Assembly (NCBI GenBank): GCA_965200435.1
Contig: OZ241337.1
Coordinates: forward strand, 868,001 to 932,000
Reading direction: 5' to 3'
Source: Bin75 sp965200435
Lineage (GTDB): Bacteria > Nitrospirota > Nitrospiria > Nitrospirales > UBA8639
Length of the DNA: 64,000 bases
Numbering within the stretch: the stretch's first letter is position 1; each line of letters starts with the position of its first letter. The notes beneath the pieces were generated by a model, which was given only the letters and a program-made list of their open reading frames with translations, did not search any database and was not told the DNA's origin. Position numbers and translations under genes: made by a program. Of the stretch, positions 1-9,021 are shown in pieces.

Positions 1-1122
1 ATCGAAGCCCTCAAATATGAATGCGATGCAACCGGATTTGAGATCAATCCGTATGCAGCGTTGGCCTGTCAGTCAAAGGCCCAAGCTGCTCACTACGATA
101 CGGACATCCTAGCCGCGACGCTTGATCGCTTTGAAGAATACGGGGAGGAAAAACTGTCGTTTGACGAAAAGGCTGTGTCTCTTCCTCCCAAGGGTTTTTC
201 AAGCCGTGTCCCGTTTTTTAGCCCGGAGGTGGAGCGACAAGTTCTGGTGTATCAGGATTTTATTGCGCAAGAAACGACGGATTGGGTCACAGACTTGTTT
301 CAGGTGGCTTTCGGATCTGTCATGGTGAGTGTCTCGAACTATTCGTACGAACCGAGTCTTGGAACGCGGGCTGGGGCTGGAAAGCCCAACATCGACCATG
401 CCGATGTATTCAGCATTGTGAAGCGCAAGCTGCGCGAGATGTACGAGGATATCGTCACATTCCAAAAGTGGATGAGCACACACAAGCGGATGCCGCAAGC
501 AACGGTGCATCCCCTGTCGTATTTGGACCATGCCTCTCGGGTCAGACCGAACAGCGTCGACGTGCTCATTACCTCACCCCCGTATCTCAACAACTATCAT
601 TATGTTCGCAACACGAGGCCACATCTGTTCTGGCTCGGGATGGTGCAGACCTCATCGGATCTGAAGACCATTGAACGCAAGAGCTTCGGTCAATTTTGGC
701 AGACGGTTCGATCCGGACCGGAGGTTGCGTTACGACCATGCCTGCCCCGTTTAGCCGAACAACTCGAAGCCCTCAGGGCGCGCCACGCGGAGAGAGGTGC
801 CTATGGCGGTCACGGGTGGGCGAACTACGCCGCGACCTACTTTAACGATTGTCAACTCTTTTGCGCTCTTACGCGAACCCGCATGCGGCCTGGAGGGAAG
901 GTCGTCGTTGTCATCGGCAACAACATTCTGCAAGGCATAGAGTTTCAGACGGATAAGTTGTTTGCCGAGATTGCGGAACAAGAGGGATTTGAGATCGTCG
1001 CTCTGCATGAGGTACGCAAGAAGCGCACGGGTAACAGCATCGTGAACTCGTCGGTCAGGAACGGGAGGGTGACACAGCGGACGCGACTCTATGAAACCGC
1101 GGTTGAGCTTCGAGCGCCTTGA
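1..1122 (+). CDS. DNA amino-methyltransferase, SPPY type (5' end outside window)
   Basis: The frame is open from base 1, so the gene begins upstream of the window. The first readable residues resemble the end of the S-adenosylmethionine motif I region (T-G-F-E-I-N-P-Y-A). The catalytic motif T-S-P-P-Y lies at bases 571-585, followed by an aromatic YxYxR stretch and FWLG, as in N4-cytosine or N6-adenine DNA methylases. SPPY is the usual form in N4-cytosine enzymes and DPPY in N6-adenine ones, so m4C is the better guess. It ends 8 bases before the stop of a convergent Eco29kI-like endonuclease and is probably the protective partner. The target site cannot be read from the sequence. Confidence 0.8.
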   Translation: MEALKYECDATGFEINPYAALACQSKAQAAHYDTDILAATLDRFEEYGEEKLSFDEKAVSLPPKGFSSRVPFFSPEVERQVLVYQDFIAQETTDWVTDLFQVAFGSVMVSVSNYSYEPSLGTRAGAGKPNIDHADVFSIVKRKLREMYEDIVTFQKWMSTHKRMPQATVHPLSYLDHASRVRPNSVDVLITSPPYLNNYHYVRNTRPHLFWLGMVQTSSDLKTIERKSFGQFWQTVRSGPEVALRPCLPRLAEQLEALRARHAERGAYGGHGWANYAATYFNDCQLFCALTRTRMRPGGKVVVVIGNNILQGIEFQTDKLFAEIAEQEGFEIVALHEVRKKRTGNSIVNSSVRNGRVTQRTRLYETAVELRAP

Positions 1123-1129
1123 GTGATCG

Positions 1130-1711
1130 TTATCGCGCCTGTGTACCAATAAGTCGAACGACTTCCTCTGCCGTTTCCGCGGTCTTGAGTTTCGCCGCCC
1201 AAGGACGTCCCGGATGGACGATATCCCAGCGGGGACATCGCATAGCACGGCGGCCGCTCCCGGGAGGGTGATTGCCGAAGCCATCAATCACGGTGTTCCA
1301 CACCGGTCGGAAATGATCGATGAGAAACCGTTCCGCTAATGTGATCCATACCGGCACCACCACCAGATAGCGAGTCTGAAACTCGACTAAGTCGAGATTT
1401 TCGGCTTGTTCGATCGATTTGGCGTGATCGTGCAAGCGTCGATAGAGCTCGGCACTTGATTCGGAATCTCTTGGGCGACTGCCTTTTCTGGCGCCGGTTG
1501 GGCTGGCTTTGCCGACATAGATTAGTTCATGCAAATCCGATGAAGAAATGTGCGAATAGAAAGGCAGAGAGCCCGTATAATAGAGTGCATACACCCCGGA
1601 ACCAGAGAATTTCTCTGTCGGTGGAAGAGCGAAAGAAGCTGATTCCAAAAGAGCGGTTACGACACTGCGGGCTAGGCTTCCATAATCGAGCGGGTCGTAT
1701 GCTTTGGACAT
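1130..1711 (-). CDS. Eco29kI-family GIY-YIG restriction endonuclease
   Basis: A 193-residue protein from the ATG at 1711. It has the GIY-YIG hallmarks of the Eco29kI/NgoMIII family: YDPLDYGSLARS near the N terminus, GVYALYY and IYVGKA for the GIY and YIG strands, and a late ERFLIDHFRPVWN segment with catalytic Glu and downstream Asn. Characterised relatives cut CCGCGG. The open frame continues 46 codons upstream of this ATG, but that part looks non-coding. Its gene faces the methyltransferase tail to tail. The pairing suggests a type II restriction-modification unit. The specificity is inferred from family only. Confidence 0.82.
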   Translation of the reverse strand: MSKAYDPLDYGSLARSVVTALLESASFALPPTEKFSGSGVYALYYTGSLPFYSHISSSDLHELIYVGKASPTGARKGSRPRDSESSAELYRRLHDHAKSIEQAENLDLVEFQTRYLVVVPVWITLAERFLIDHFRPVWNTVIDGFGNHPPGSGRRAMRCPRWDIVHPGRPWAAKLKTAETAEEVVRLIGTQAR

Positions 1712-1924
1712 TGTCGTTCTGATAAGCAGGAGTTGGAATCGCGTGAAAGAGAAGGTGAACTTGACAAAAACGGCATCCAGGGTTCGCAAGAATGTCAAAC
1801 AATGCCTCGGCACACAGAATGACCATCTTGCCTCATGACCGGCGCGCAAATCTCTCTCTCGGCTACAAATCCGGAATTTCTTGACAGGACGTAAACGGCT
1901 CCTCTAGCATATTTCGCTTGTGAT

Positions 1925-1999
1925 AGGCGCGTAGCTCAGGGGGAGAGCGCTACCTTGACACGGTAGAGGTCGGCGGTTCAATACCGCCCGCGCCTACCA
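1925..1999 (+). tRNA. tRNA-Val (anticodon GAC)
   Basis: Full cloverleaf. The 7-bp acceptor AGGCGCG pairs with CGCGCCT, then discriminator A and an encoded CCA (1997-1999). The D arm is GCTCAGGGGGAGAGC, the anticodon stem is CTACC/GGTAG around TTGACAC, and the T arm is GGCGG/CCGCC around TTCAATA. The anticodon GAC reads GUC/GUU valine codons. Confidence 0.95.
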
Positions 2000-2054
2000 C
2001 TCTCTTCGCCAGGGAGAGAGGCCGTTGTTGTAGATGATGGGAGCGTGCAGAAGC

Positions 2055-4025
2055 ATGTCAATTTCTCTTGAAACCGAGAGCGTCCGGGGCGAACGCATCG
2101 AAATCTCGTTGCCGGGGACAGGGACAAAGACCTTTCGGTCCGGGGTTGCGGCTCGCGAGGCGTTGACGGAGATGACGGGGCCTCTTCCACCGGAGGTGTT
2201 CGCCGTGAAGATTGACGGGGAACCCGGTGACTTGAGTGCGCCCCTGACCAAAAGCGCCACGCTGGAACCCGTGACCTTTGCGTCGGATGACGGGAAGGAA
2301 ATCTATCGGCACAGCAGTACCCATATCATGGCCCAGGCCGTCAAAGACGTGTTTCCTTCGGCCAATCTGACGATCGGGCCGGCCATCCACGAAGGCTTTT
2401 ATTACGACTTTTCCTTTGAACGGCCGTTTACGCCGGAGGATCTCGAGAAAATAGAGGCACGGGCACATGAGATTATTCAAGAAAATCATCCCGTGCAACG
2501 CCTTGAAATGTCGAAGACAGACGCGATCGCGTTGTTTCGGGAAAAAGGGGAAGCCTTCAAGGTCGAGATTATTGAACAGATTGAGGATAACGCCGTCTCC
2601 CTCTACCAGCAAGGGAATTTCATCGACCTGTGTCGAGGCCCGCACGTGGGCGCCACCGGTCAGGTGAAAGCCTTCAAGGTGTTGAACGCCGCCGGAGCGT
2701 ATTGGCGCGGAGATGAACGCAATCCCATGCTCCAGCGCATTTACGGGACCTCGTTTCCCACCCAGGCGGAACTGGATGCCCATCTCCAGAAGCTCGAAGA
2801 AATTAAACGCCGCGATCATCGGAAACTCGGGAAGGAACTGGATCTCTTCAGCAGTCCGGACGACACGGGACCGGGTTTGATCCTGTGGCATCCCAAGGGA
2901 GCGCTGGTTCGGTTGTTGATCGAAAATTTCTGGCGCGACAGCCACATGAAGCACGGCTATGAACTGATCTATTCTCCACACGTGGCCCGATTGGAGTTGT
3001 GGAAAACCAGTGGGCACGTGGACTATTACAAAGAGAACATGTTCGCGCCCATGGCCGTCGAGTCGGGTGAGTACCAATTGAAGCCCATGAATTGTCCGTT
3101 CCACATCATGGTGTACAAGTCTCACTTGCGCAGCTACCGTGACCTTCCCATTCGCTATGGCGAATTGGGCACGGTTTATCGGTACGAGCGGTCCGGGGTG
3201 TTGCACGGCCTCATGCGGGTTCGAGGATTCACCCAGGATGACGCGCATATCTTCTGCCGCCCGGACCAGATCGAATCCGAAGTCAGCAAGGTCCTCGATT
3301 TCACGATGTTTGTCCTGCGATGCTTCGGCTTTACGGAGTTTGCGTTGTACCTGTCCACGCGACCGGAAAAAGCCGTCGGCGCCCTAGAAAAATGGGACCA
3401 GGCGACCGCGGCCCTCGAAGCCGCGCTGAAAGGGAGCGGGTTCCCCTATGAGATTGACCCCGGGGAAGGGGTGTTTTACGGACCGAAAATCGACCTGAAA
3501 ATCCATGACGCGTTGGGGCGGGCCTGGCAATGCTCGACGGTGCAAATCGACTTCAATAATCCGGAACGGTTCGGGTTGTCCTACATCGGGGAGGATGGCG
3601 CGGCGCACCAACCGATCATGATTCATCGGGCGCTGATGGGATCCATCGAACGGTTTTTCGGCATTCTGATTGAACATTATGCCGGGGCGTTTCCCACGTG
3701 GCTCGCCCCCATCCAGGCCATCGTGCTTCCCATTACAGATAAACAGGCAGAGTATGCCTCACACGTCCGTGATCGTTTGGCGGACGCAGGACTGCGCGCC
3801 TCGACAGACTTGCGAAAAGAAAAGGTTGGGCTCAAAATTCGCGAAGCCGAAAAAGCCAAGATTCCCTATATGCTCGTCGTGGGGGAGCGGGAACGGGAGG
3901 CGCAATCGGTCTCAGTGCGAAAACGCAGTGGGACCAATGTCGGCACGTTGTCCATCACCGAGGTCCTTGATCTGATTCGACAAGATATGCCAGCAGAACC
4001 ACAGACCAGTTCATCTGTTCACTGA
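2055..4025 (+). CDS. thrS: threonine--tRNA ligase
   Basis: Cytosolic ThrRS charging tRNA-Thr. Reading from the ATG at 2055 gives 656 residues, the usual size. Domains in order: TGS domain (about 1-65), editing domain with HSSTHIMAQAV and the late CRGPHV zinc-type site, class II catalytic core with MNCPFH and the motif-2 region RYERSGVLHGL...RGFTQDDAHIF, then a C-terminal anticodon-binding domain. An in-frame ATG at 2034 would add seven residues that do not look like ThrRS. It heads thrS-infC-rpmI-rplT, and its TGA overlaps the infC start (TGATG). Confidence 0.97.
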   Translation: MSISLETESVRGERIEISLPGTGTKTFRSGVAAREALTEMTGPLPPEVFAVKIDGEPGDLSAPLTKSATLEPVTFASDDGKEIYRHSSTHIMAQAVKDVFPSANLTIGPAIHEGFYYDFSFERPFTPEDLEKIEARAHEIIQENHPVQRLEMSKTDAIALFREKGEAFKVEIIEQIEDNAVSLYQQGNFIDLCRGPHVGATGQVKAFKVLNAAGAYWRGDERNPMLQRIYGTSFPTQAELDAHLQKLEEIKRRDHRKLGKELDLFSSPDDTGPGLILWHPKGALVRLLIENFWRDSHMKHGYELIYSPHVARLELWKTSGHVDYYKENMFAPMAVESGEYQLKPMNCPFHIMVYKSHLRSYRDLPIRYGELGTVYRYERSGVLHGLMRVRGFTQDDAHIFCRPDQIESEVSKVLDFTMFVLRCFGFTEFALYLSTRPEKAVGALEKWDQATAALEAALKGSGFPYEIDPGEGVFYGPKIDLKIHDALGRAWQCSTVQIDFNNPERFGLSYIGEDGAAHQPIMIHRALMGSIERFFGILIEHYAGAFPTWLAPIQAIVLPITDKQAEYASHVRDRLADAGLRASTDLRKEKVGLKIREAEKAKIPYMLVVGEREREAQSVSVRKRSGTNVGTLSITEVLDLIRQDMPAEPQTSSSVH

Positions 4026-4546
4026 TGGGTAGAACGGTCACTGCCAAACATCGTGTGAATCACCTGATTCGGGTGCCCGAAGTCCGGGTTATTGGATCAG
4101 AAGGTGAACAACTGGGTATCCTCAAGACGTCCGAGGCCCTCAAACAGGCCTATGAGGGTGGGTATGATCTCGTGGAAGTCGCACCCACCAGCACGCCGCC
4201 GGTGTGCCGGATCATGGATTATGGAAAATTCAAGTACGAACAGAGCAAGAAAGAACATCGAACGCGCCAACATCAAAAGTCGACACAGGTAAAAGAAATC
4301 AAGCTTCGTCCGCGGACGGACAAACATGACATCGAAACCAAAGTTCGCCAGATCACGGAGTTTTTGGCGGAAGGGATCAAAACCAAAGTGACGGTCATGT
4401 TTCGAGGCCGGGAAATGGCAAACCAGACCCTGGGTCGGACGGCCATGGGGAAGATTCGGGAAGAGATCAAGGACGCGGGAATGATTGAAATGGAGCCCAA
4501 GATGGAAGGGCGCAACCTGTACATGATCGTGGCGCCCAAGAATTAA
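4025..4546 (+). CDS. infC: translation initiation factor IF-3
   Basis: IF-3 binds the 30S subunit and controls start-site fidelity. The protein is 173 residues, typical length, with the N-domain motif RVPEVRVIGSEGEQLG and the C-domain signature KTKVTVMFRGREMANQ. The start is an ATG that overlaps the thrS stop. Many bacteria use AUU here for autoregulation; that rare start is not seen. It is coupled to thrS and followed 12 bases later by rpmI. Confidence 0.97.
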   Translation: MGRTVTAKHRVNHLIRVPEVRVIGSEGEQLGILKTSEALKQAYEGGYDLVEVAPTSTPPVCRIMDYGKFKYEQSKKEHRTRQHQKSTQVKEIKLRPRTDKHDIETKVRQITEFLAEGIKTKVTVMFRGREMANQTLGRTAMGKIREEIKDAGMIEMEPKMEGRNLYMIVAPKN

Positions 4547-4558
4547 GGGGATGAGGAC

Positions 4559-4762
4559 ATGGCACGCATGAAGCTAAAAAGTCATTCGGGAGCCGCCAAA
4601 CGGTTTAAGCGGACGGGGAGTGGAAAATTCCTGAGGCGGAAGGCGGGATTGCGCCACATTCTGACCACGAAAAACGCCAAACGAAAAAGTCGTCTGGGCG
4701 ATACGGTGGTGGTGGCAAAACCGGATCAGGCCTCACTGTCCCGGCTTTTACCTTATTCGTGA
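4559..4762 (+). CDS. rpmI: 50S ribosomal protein L35
   Basis: A 67-residue basic protein with the L35 pattern KLKSHSGAAKRFKRTGSGK and an Arg/Lys-rich centre (RRKAGLRHILTTKNAKRKSRL). It has the standard position between infC and rplT. GGGGATGAGG just upstream can act as a ribosome-binding site. Confidence 0.96.
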   Translation: MARMKLKSHSGAAKRFKRTGSGKFLRRKAGLRHILTTKNAKRKSRLGDTVVVAKPDQASLSRLLPYS

Positions 4763-4896
4763 TTGTTCGGACACGCGAACCCCGGTGTTTCGTCGGACGA
4801 ACGCCATGACTCCGGGCCAGGGCAAGCCAACGCGACCCAACAAGTTCTGAAAGATCGACACCATTCACTATCCTGAAAACGAAGGAGTTGGAAGTC

Positions 4897-5250
4897 ATGC
4901 CACGTGTCAAAGGAGGCCCGCAAACTCGCTGCCGAAGAAAGAAACGGCTGAAATTAGCCAAAGGGCAGTATGGGGCCAAAAGCAAACTGTTTCGGACAGC
5001 GACGGAATCAGTCGATAAAGGCCTTGTCTACGCGTACATTGGCCGGCGACATCGAAAGAGAGATTTTCGGCGACTGTGGATCACCAGGATCTCGGCCGCG
5101 GTCAAAGCGCACGGATTATCGTACAGCCGGTTTATCCACGAATTGACCAAAGCCAACGTGGCCTTGAATCGGAAGATGTTGTCGGAGATGGCCATTCATG
5201 ACCCGGAAGGGTTTAAATCCCTGACGGACTTGGCCAAAGCCTCGGGCTAG
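4897..5250 (+). CDS. rplT: 50S ribosomal protein L20
   Basis: A 117-residue L20 needed for early 50S assembly. It shows PRVKGG at the N terminus, the RRKKRLKLAKGQYGAKSK basic helix, and FIHELTKANVALNRKMLSEMA. The ATG at 4897 follows AAGGAG at a good distance; the open frame starts three codons earlier but without the family sequence. The 134-base gap after rpmI holds no gene I can see. L20 often autoregulates this operon in other bacteria, but I do not recognise its RNA site here. Confidence 0.96.
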   Translation: MPRVKGGPQTRCRRKKRLKLAKGQYGAKSKLFRTATESVDKGLVYAYIGRRHRKRDFRRLWITRISAAVKAHGLSYSRFIHELTKANVALNRKMLSEMAIHDPEGFKSLTDLAKASG

Positions 5251-5283
5251 CCCCCTCTCATCGTGGTGGCGAGGGTTCCCTCG

Positions 5284-5511
5284 TCACCCGTCTCGATTAG
5301 CCAGCGCCCGCAGCACCTCGCGGTCGTCATGCATAATCTCTTCGGCGAGTGCTTCCTGTGCTTTTCGATTCCGTTCGATGACAATGCAATACGATTCGGG
5401 ATACAAGTCGTCTTCACCGGATTCGTCTACGACTCTGAGACACCCCTCTCGCGCCGCTTCCTCGTCAGGCAGAATTTGGTAGGTTTTTCGTTTCTCCAGA
5501 TCTTCACAATC
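5284..5511 (-). pseudogene. small conserved hypothetical protein, start lost
   Basis: Read on the minus strand, this frame gives KTYQILPDEEAAREG, then CLRVVDESGEDDLYPESY, and ends ALANRDG before the TGA at 5284-5286. This resembles a family of about 70-residue bacterial proteins often seen near toxin-antitoxin-like genes. The frame has no ATG/GTG/TTG before an upstream TGA, so it seems to have lost its start or been frameshifted. Another minus-strand frame (5427-5717) runs into it and may be debris of the same event. Function is unknown. Confidence 0.4.
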
Positions 5512-5756
5512 CCTGTTTCAATGCAACGCGCGAATCGAGATTCTGCGGTTTCTTTTTGTAGCGGTTTCGCGAGAGACCATTCTTCTTCAGATATTCGCGC
5601 GGGAAGACATGGTGAACCCTCAAGAAGGTTTTGCACAATATGATCGCGTGAAAGGAACCCCTTGTCGTTTGCCTTTACTTGACTTGCCAGCATAACCGAA
5701 TAACGTTGGATTGGCATAAATTTCTCCTGAAAGGCTACGGCCTTTGCGCTTAGTGG

Positions 5757-7454
5757 TTATGGGGTATCAGCGCACAGCCAGTCCACGTCAAGTTCGAACG
5801 CCGAGATGGGGACGGAGATGCCCCAGTTCTCCAGGAGTTCGGGATGGAGTTCTCCGATCGACCCGACGGGTTGTCCCTGGCAGAGAATAGTGCCCGCTCG
5901 TCCGTCCAGGAAGGATTCATGACTCAAGGGCTCGAGGTCATAGTCCTTCACCAGATAGAACATCAGCATGTCCAGGCAGGTATGCACTTCGGAAAAGTTC
6001 GCATGGGGATGGGCAATGATGACGCCGAGTCGCATCACGGTTCGTGATCCGAGTTCATGGTTCGTATCGGGAAGCGCGACTTCACCGATTTCGAAAAGCC
6101 GGTGAGGGTAAAACACGCGAGACGAGGCCGTCTCCACACGCAACAGGGAAGGCAGGATCCAGGATCGGAGACATGAGAAGCTTTGGGACATGACGTTGTC
6201 CACTTCCACGACCTGCTCTGCGGCGGGCAGTCTCATCCGTTCAACAAGCTCTTCATGAGACAGCAGAATATTGGAAAAGATTTCCTGAAACCCCTGCCCG
6301 ATCATGTGATCGCGGATATAATCGGACATCATGTCCAGAGACGATAACGAGCCTACGGTGAATTGTGTCGGCATCACCGGGACAAACGAGTCGTACCCGC
6401 GACTGATGGCCACGTCTTCGGCCACGTCCACCGGATGCATGAGATCGCTTCGATAGTGCGGCAACCGCACCGAGAGCGTGCGGCGACTTGCTTTGACTTC
6501 ATACCCATAGGCCCGCAACGTGTGTTGAACGAGTTCGGCGTCCAGGGGCAACCCGAGGGCGGATTCAATGGCTTTTAGCGGAATGTTGTGCACGTCGCTG
6601 ATGTCGCAGGGGGTTCTGAGCGACTTGCCCCATTCCGTGTTATACGGATACCGAATGTCGATCGGGTCAATGGTGGCTCCCCGGTCGGCCAGATTCGTGG
6701 CAAAAATGTTGAGGGTCAGGAGGACCATTCTCATGTCCGTACCCGTGACTTCCACCAACAAGGCTGAATCGTCGGCGTGCACCTGCCCGATGTCCTGGCT
6801 GTTGATGATGGGAGGAAGGGATAAAATTTGACCGTCCGCATCCCACAGTAAGGGCAGCAGCGACTGATCAGCGAGAATGGACCCGTACTCGATGCCTTTG
6901 GGATGAACCGTCAGGATATCCTGAAGGGTCAGTTTTTCGGAAAATCCAAGGGGGGCAAATCGGGCCTCAGCGGGTTTCACCAAGCCATAGGTCACGGGAA
7001 ACCGGATCAGAGAAAGACGATACAACCCCACCGACACGGTTTTGCGTTTATGCCCGTATAGATCGGCAAGCTTCTCCTGCACCTGAATGAGTTGCGTCAG
7101 GCCTTCTTCCGTGACGGTATGCCCCGTTGCCGTACAGGCCGCCACGTACGGTCGAACCCGTTCGAGTCCCTCAGCCACCAGGATGCGCCGTTTGGGGCGG
7201 GTCTTGGTGTGGAGAAACGGATAGGCCAGCGGCGATCCCTGTAACTTGACCCGAATCTGCCGGGCAATCCCTTCCACACTCCACAGGTCCGGCCGGTTGC
7301 TGTCCTGGAGCTCAAGCCGAATCTCGCCGGTGGCCTGGGTAAAATCTTTCAATTCCCCTTTGACCAACGGCAACCACGACTCCAGTTGCTCAAGCGGAGC
7401 GGATTGACCGAGCAGCCGTTCAAAATCTTTTTGAAAAAAGGAAATCGTGGGCAT
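5757..7454 (-). CDS. pheT: phenylalanine--tRNA ligase beta subunit, archaeal/eukaryal type
   Basis: A 565-residue PheRS beta subunit. Usual bacterial PheT is about 800 residues and begins with a tRNA-binding EMAP-like domain; here that part and the C-terminal anticodon-binding domain are absent, as in archaeal and eukaryal enzymes. Recognisable parts are a B3/B4-like editing region (about 80-220, ending PPIINSQDIGQV), B5 (about 270-345, with VRLPHYRSDLMHPVDVAEDVAISRGYD) and a pseudo-catalytic C-terminal module. It lies directly after pheS: the pheS TAA abuts this ATG (TAAATG). Confidence 0.9.
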   Translation of the reverse strand: MPTISFFQKDFERLLGQSAPLEQLESWLPLVKGELKDFTQATGEIRLELQDSNRPDLWSVEGIARQIRVKLQGSPLAYPFLHTKTRPKRRILVAEGLERVRPYVAACTATGHTVTEEGLTQLIQVQEKLADLYGHKRKTVSVGLYRLSLIRFPVTYGLVKPAEARFAPLGFSEKLTLQDILTVHPKGIEYGSILADQSLLPLLWDADGQILSLPPIINSQDIGQVHADDSALLVEVTGTDMRMVLLTLNIFATNLADRGATIDPIDIRYPYNTEWGKSLRTPCDISDVHNIPLKAIESALGLPLDAELVQHTLRAYGYEVKASRRTLSVRLPHYRSDLMHPVDVAEDVAISRGYDSFVPVMPTQFTVGSLSSLDMMSDYIRDHMIGQGFQEIFSNILLSHEELVERMRLPAAEQVVEVDNVMSQSFSCLRSWILPSLLRVETASSRVFYPHRLFEIGEVALPDTNHELGSRTVMRLGVIIAHPHANFSEVHTCLDMLMFYLVKDYDLEPLSHESFLDGRAGTILCQGQPVGSIGELHPELLENWGISVPISAFELDVDWLCADTP

Positions 7455-9017
7455 TTATGCAAACCGCCCGCGCAAGGTGCGAATTTTTTCAAGATCAACG
7501 GAAAAGAGTTCGCGAATATCATGAATGTCCAGAGCCACCATGGCCATGCGATCCAGCCCCAATCCCCACGCGATGACCGGCACCGTGACCCCCAGGGGCT
7601 GAGTCACCTCCGGCCGAAACAACCCCGCGCCGCCCAATTCCATCCATCCCAGTTTCGGATGACGGACGTGCAACTCCACGGACGGTTCCGTAAAAGGAAA
7701 ATAGGCCGGGAAAAACTTGCTCTCCTCAGCCTGCGCCATTTCTTTGGCAAAGATGGTGAGCAGACCCAGCAGCGTTCGAAAATTGATGTCGTCACCCAGC
7801 ACAATCCCTTCGATTTGAAAGAAATCCGTGGCGTGCGTGGCATCCACCTGGTCATAGCGAAAACACCGAGCCATGGAAAAATATTTGCCGGGCATCAGGG
7901 GATTCGACGCCAGGGTTCTGGCCGAAACGGCCGTGCCCTGGCTTCGCAGGATCAGGCGACGGGCCCGCTCTGTGTCATAGCGATAGCCCCACCCGCTTGA
8001 CCCGGTCGATCCGCCGTGCTCGTGGGTCGCAGCCACTTGAGAGAGAAACGGTTCGGCGATCATCTCCGCATGGGTCGGAGTTTTGACAAAGTATACGTCG
8101 TGAATGGCCCGCGCCGGATGGAATTGCGGCATATACAAGGCATCCATGTCCCAAAATTCCGTTTCGACCAGGGAGCCCCGCATTTCCTGAAATCCCATGG
8201 CCACTAATTTGTGTTTGACCAAGTCAAGAAATTCTCTGTACGGGTGCCGCCGTCCGGGAGCAACCCGCGGGGGTCTCAGGGTAATGGTGTATTTCCGGAA
8301 ACGCTTGTTGCGCCATGAACTGTCCTTGAGCATATCGGGTGTCAGTTGGGAGACTTCTTCCACGTCCCCGGCATGACAGCGTTCCGCGACTGCCTTTCCG
8401 GTTTGGGTCGGGATGAATTCACGCTGAACCCGTTCCTCGATACGAAACGGCTCCTGGGCGCTTCCCCGTTTCACCGAGTACTGGCGTAGAAGGGCTTGCT
8501 GGTCCGGTGAAAAGGAAAGGAGCTTCTGCCGGTTTTCCTTCAATTGCCGGAGGAGAGTCTGGAGTTTCTCAACGGTGGGACTCGGCGTCTCGGTGGCTTC
8601 AATGCGGCCGCCGGCTCCCAAGGCGATGGCTCCCTCTTTTTTGAGCAGACCAATGGCTCGACTGAGGTCCATGGGAGGGAACGTGTTCAGGCTCTGTAAA
8701 TCTTTCACGGTGAACGATCTCCCTTCCTGAGCCCCTTGCCGGCACGTCTTGACGATCCACTCAGGGGGAGAGCCGACTTCCAGGTATCGATGCCCGACCT
8801 CCGTCAACCCCACCCAGGCCGTGACGACTTCGACATGGATCCTGACCAGTTCTTTTGCCTGAAGCCACCCCAGGGCCATGCTGACTTGGGACGGCTCTAA
8901 CCCGGAGCGTTCCTGTAAGGACAAATCAGAGACCGGCTTGTCCGCGGATTGACTGAACGCCTCCAGCAGGTTGATTTCGAGAGGATGCAAACTGTCATAC
9001 ACAGCCGGGGGTTGCAT
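7455..9017 (-). CDS. pheS: phenylalanine--tRNA ligase alpha subunit, archaeal/eukaryal type
   Basis: A 520-residue catalytic subunit from the ATG at 9017. The first 200 residues are winged-helix-like (LHPLEINLLEAF, VSMALGWLQAKELVRI), as in archaeal PheS, not the coiled-coil arm of bacterial PheS. The catalytic part shows HPARAIHDVYFV, the motif-2 region with CFRYDQVDATH and FFQIEGIV, and motif 3 GLGLDRMAM. The open frame extends 54 codons upstream but overlaps rpe, so the later ATG is preferred. The pair with pheT charges tRNA-Phe. A non-bacterial-type PheRS in a bacterial translation block suggests ancient transfer. Confidence 0.9.
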   Translation of the reverse strand: MQPPAVYDSLHPLEINLLEAFSQSADKPVSDLSLQERSGLEPSQVSMALGWLQAKELVRIHVEVVTAWVGLTEVGHRYLEVGSPPEWIVKTCRQGAQEGRSFTVKDLQSLNTFPPMDLSRAIGLLKKEGAIALGAGGRIEATETPSPTVEKLQTLLRQLKENRQKLLSFSPDQQALLRQYSVKRGSAQEPFRIEERVQREFIPTQTGKAVAERCHAGDVEEVSQLTPDMLKDSSWRNKRFRKYTITLRPPRVAPGRRHPYREFLDLVKHKLVAMGFQEMRGSLVETEFWDMDALYMPQFHPARAIHDVYFVKTPTHAEMIAEPFLSQVAATHEHGGSTGSSGWGYRYDTERARRLILRSQGTAVSARTLASNPLMPGKYFSMARCFRYDQVDATHATDFFQIEGIVLGDDINFRTLLGLLTIFAKEMAQAEESKFFPAYFPFTEPSVELHVRHPKLGWMELGGAGLFRPEVTQPLGVTVPVIAWGLGLDRMAMVALDIHDIRELFSVDLEKIRTLRGRFA

Positions 9018-9021
9018 GGAC

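Noticed and set aside
2058..3248. 396-codon minus-strand frame inside thrS
   Set aside because: Antisense shadow of a conserved synthetase; no recognisable motif.
5263..5643. 126-codon plus-strand frame after rplT
   Set aside because: The opposite strand carries the family-like KTYQILPDEEA sequence; the plus frame has no support.
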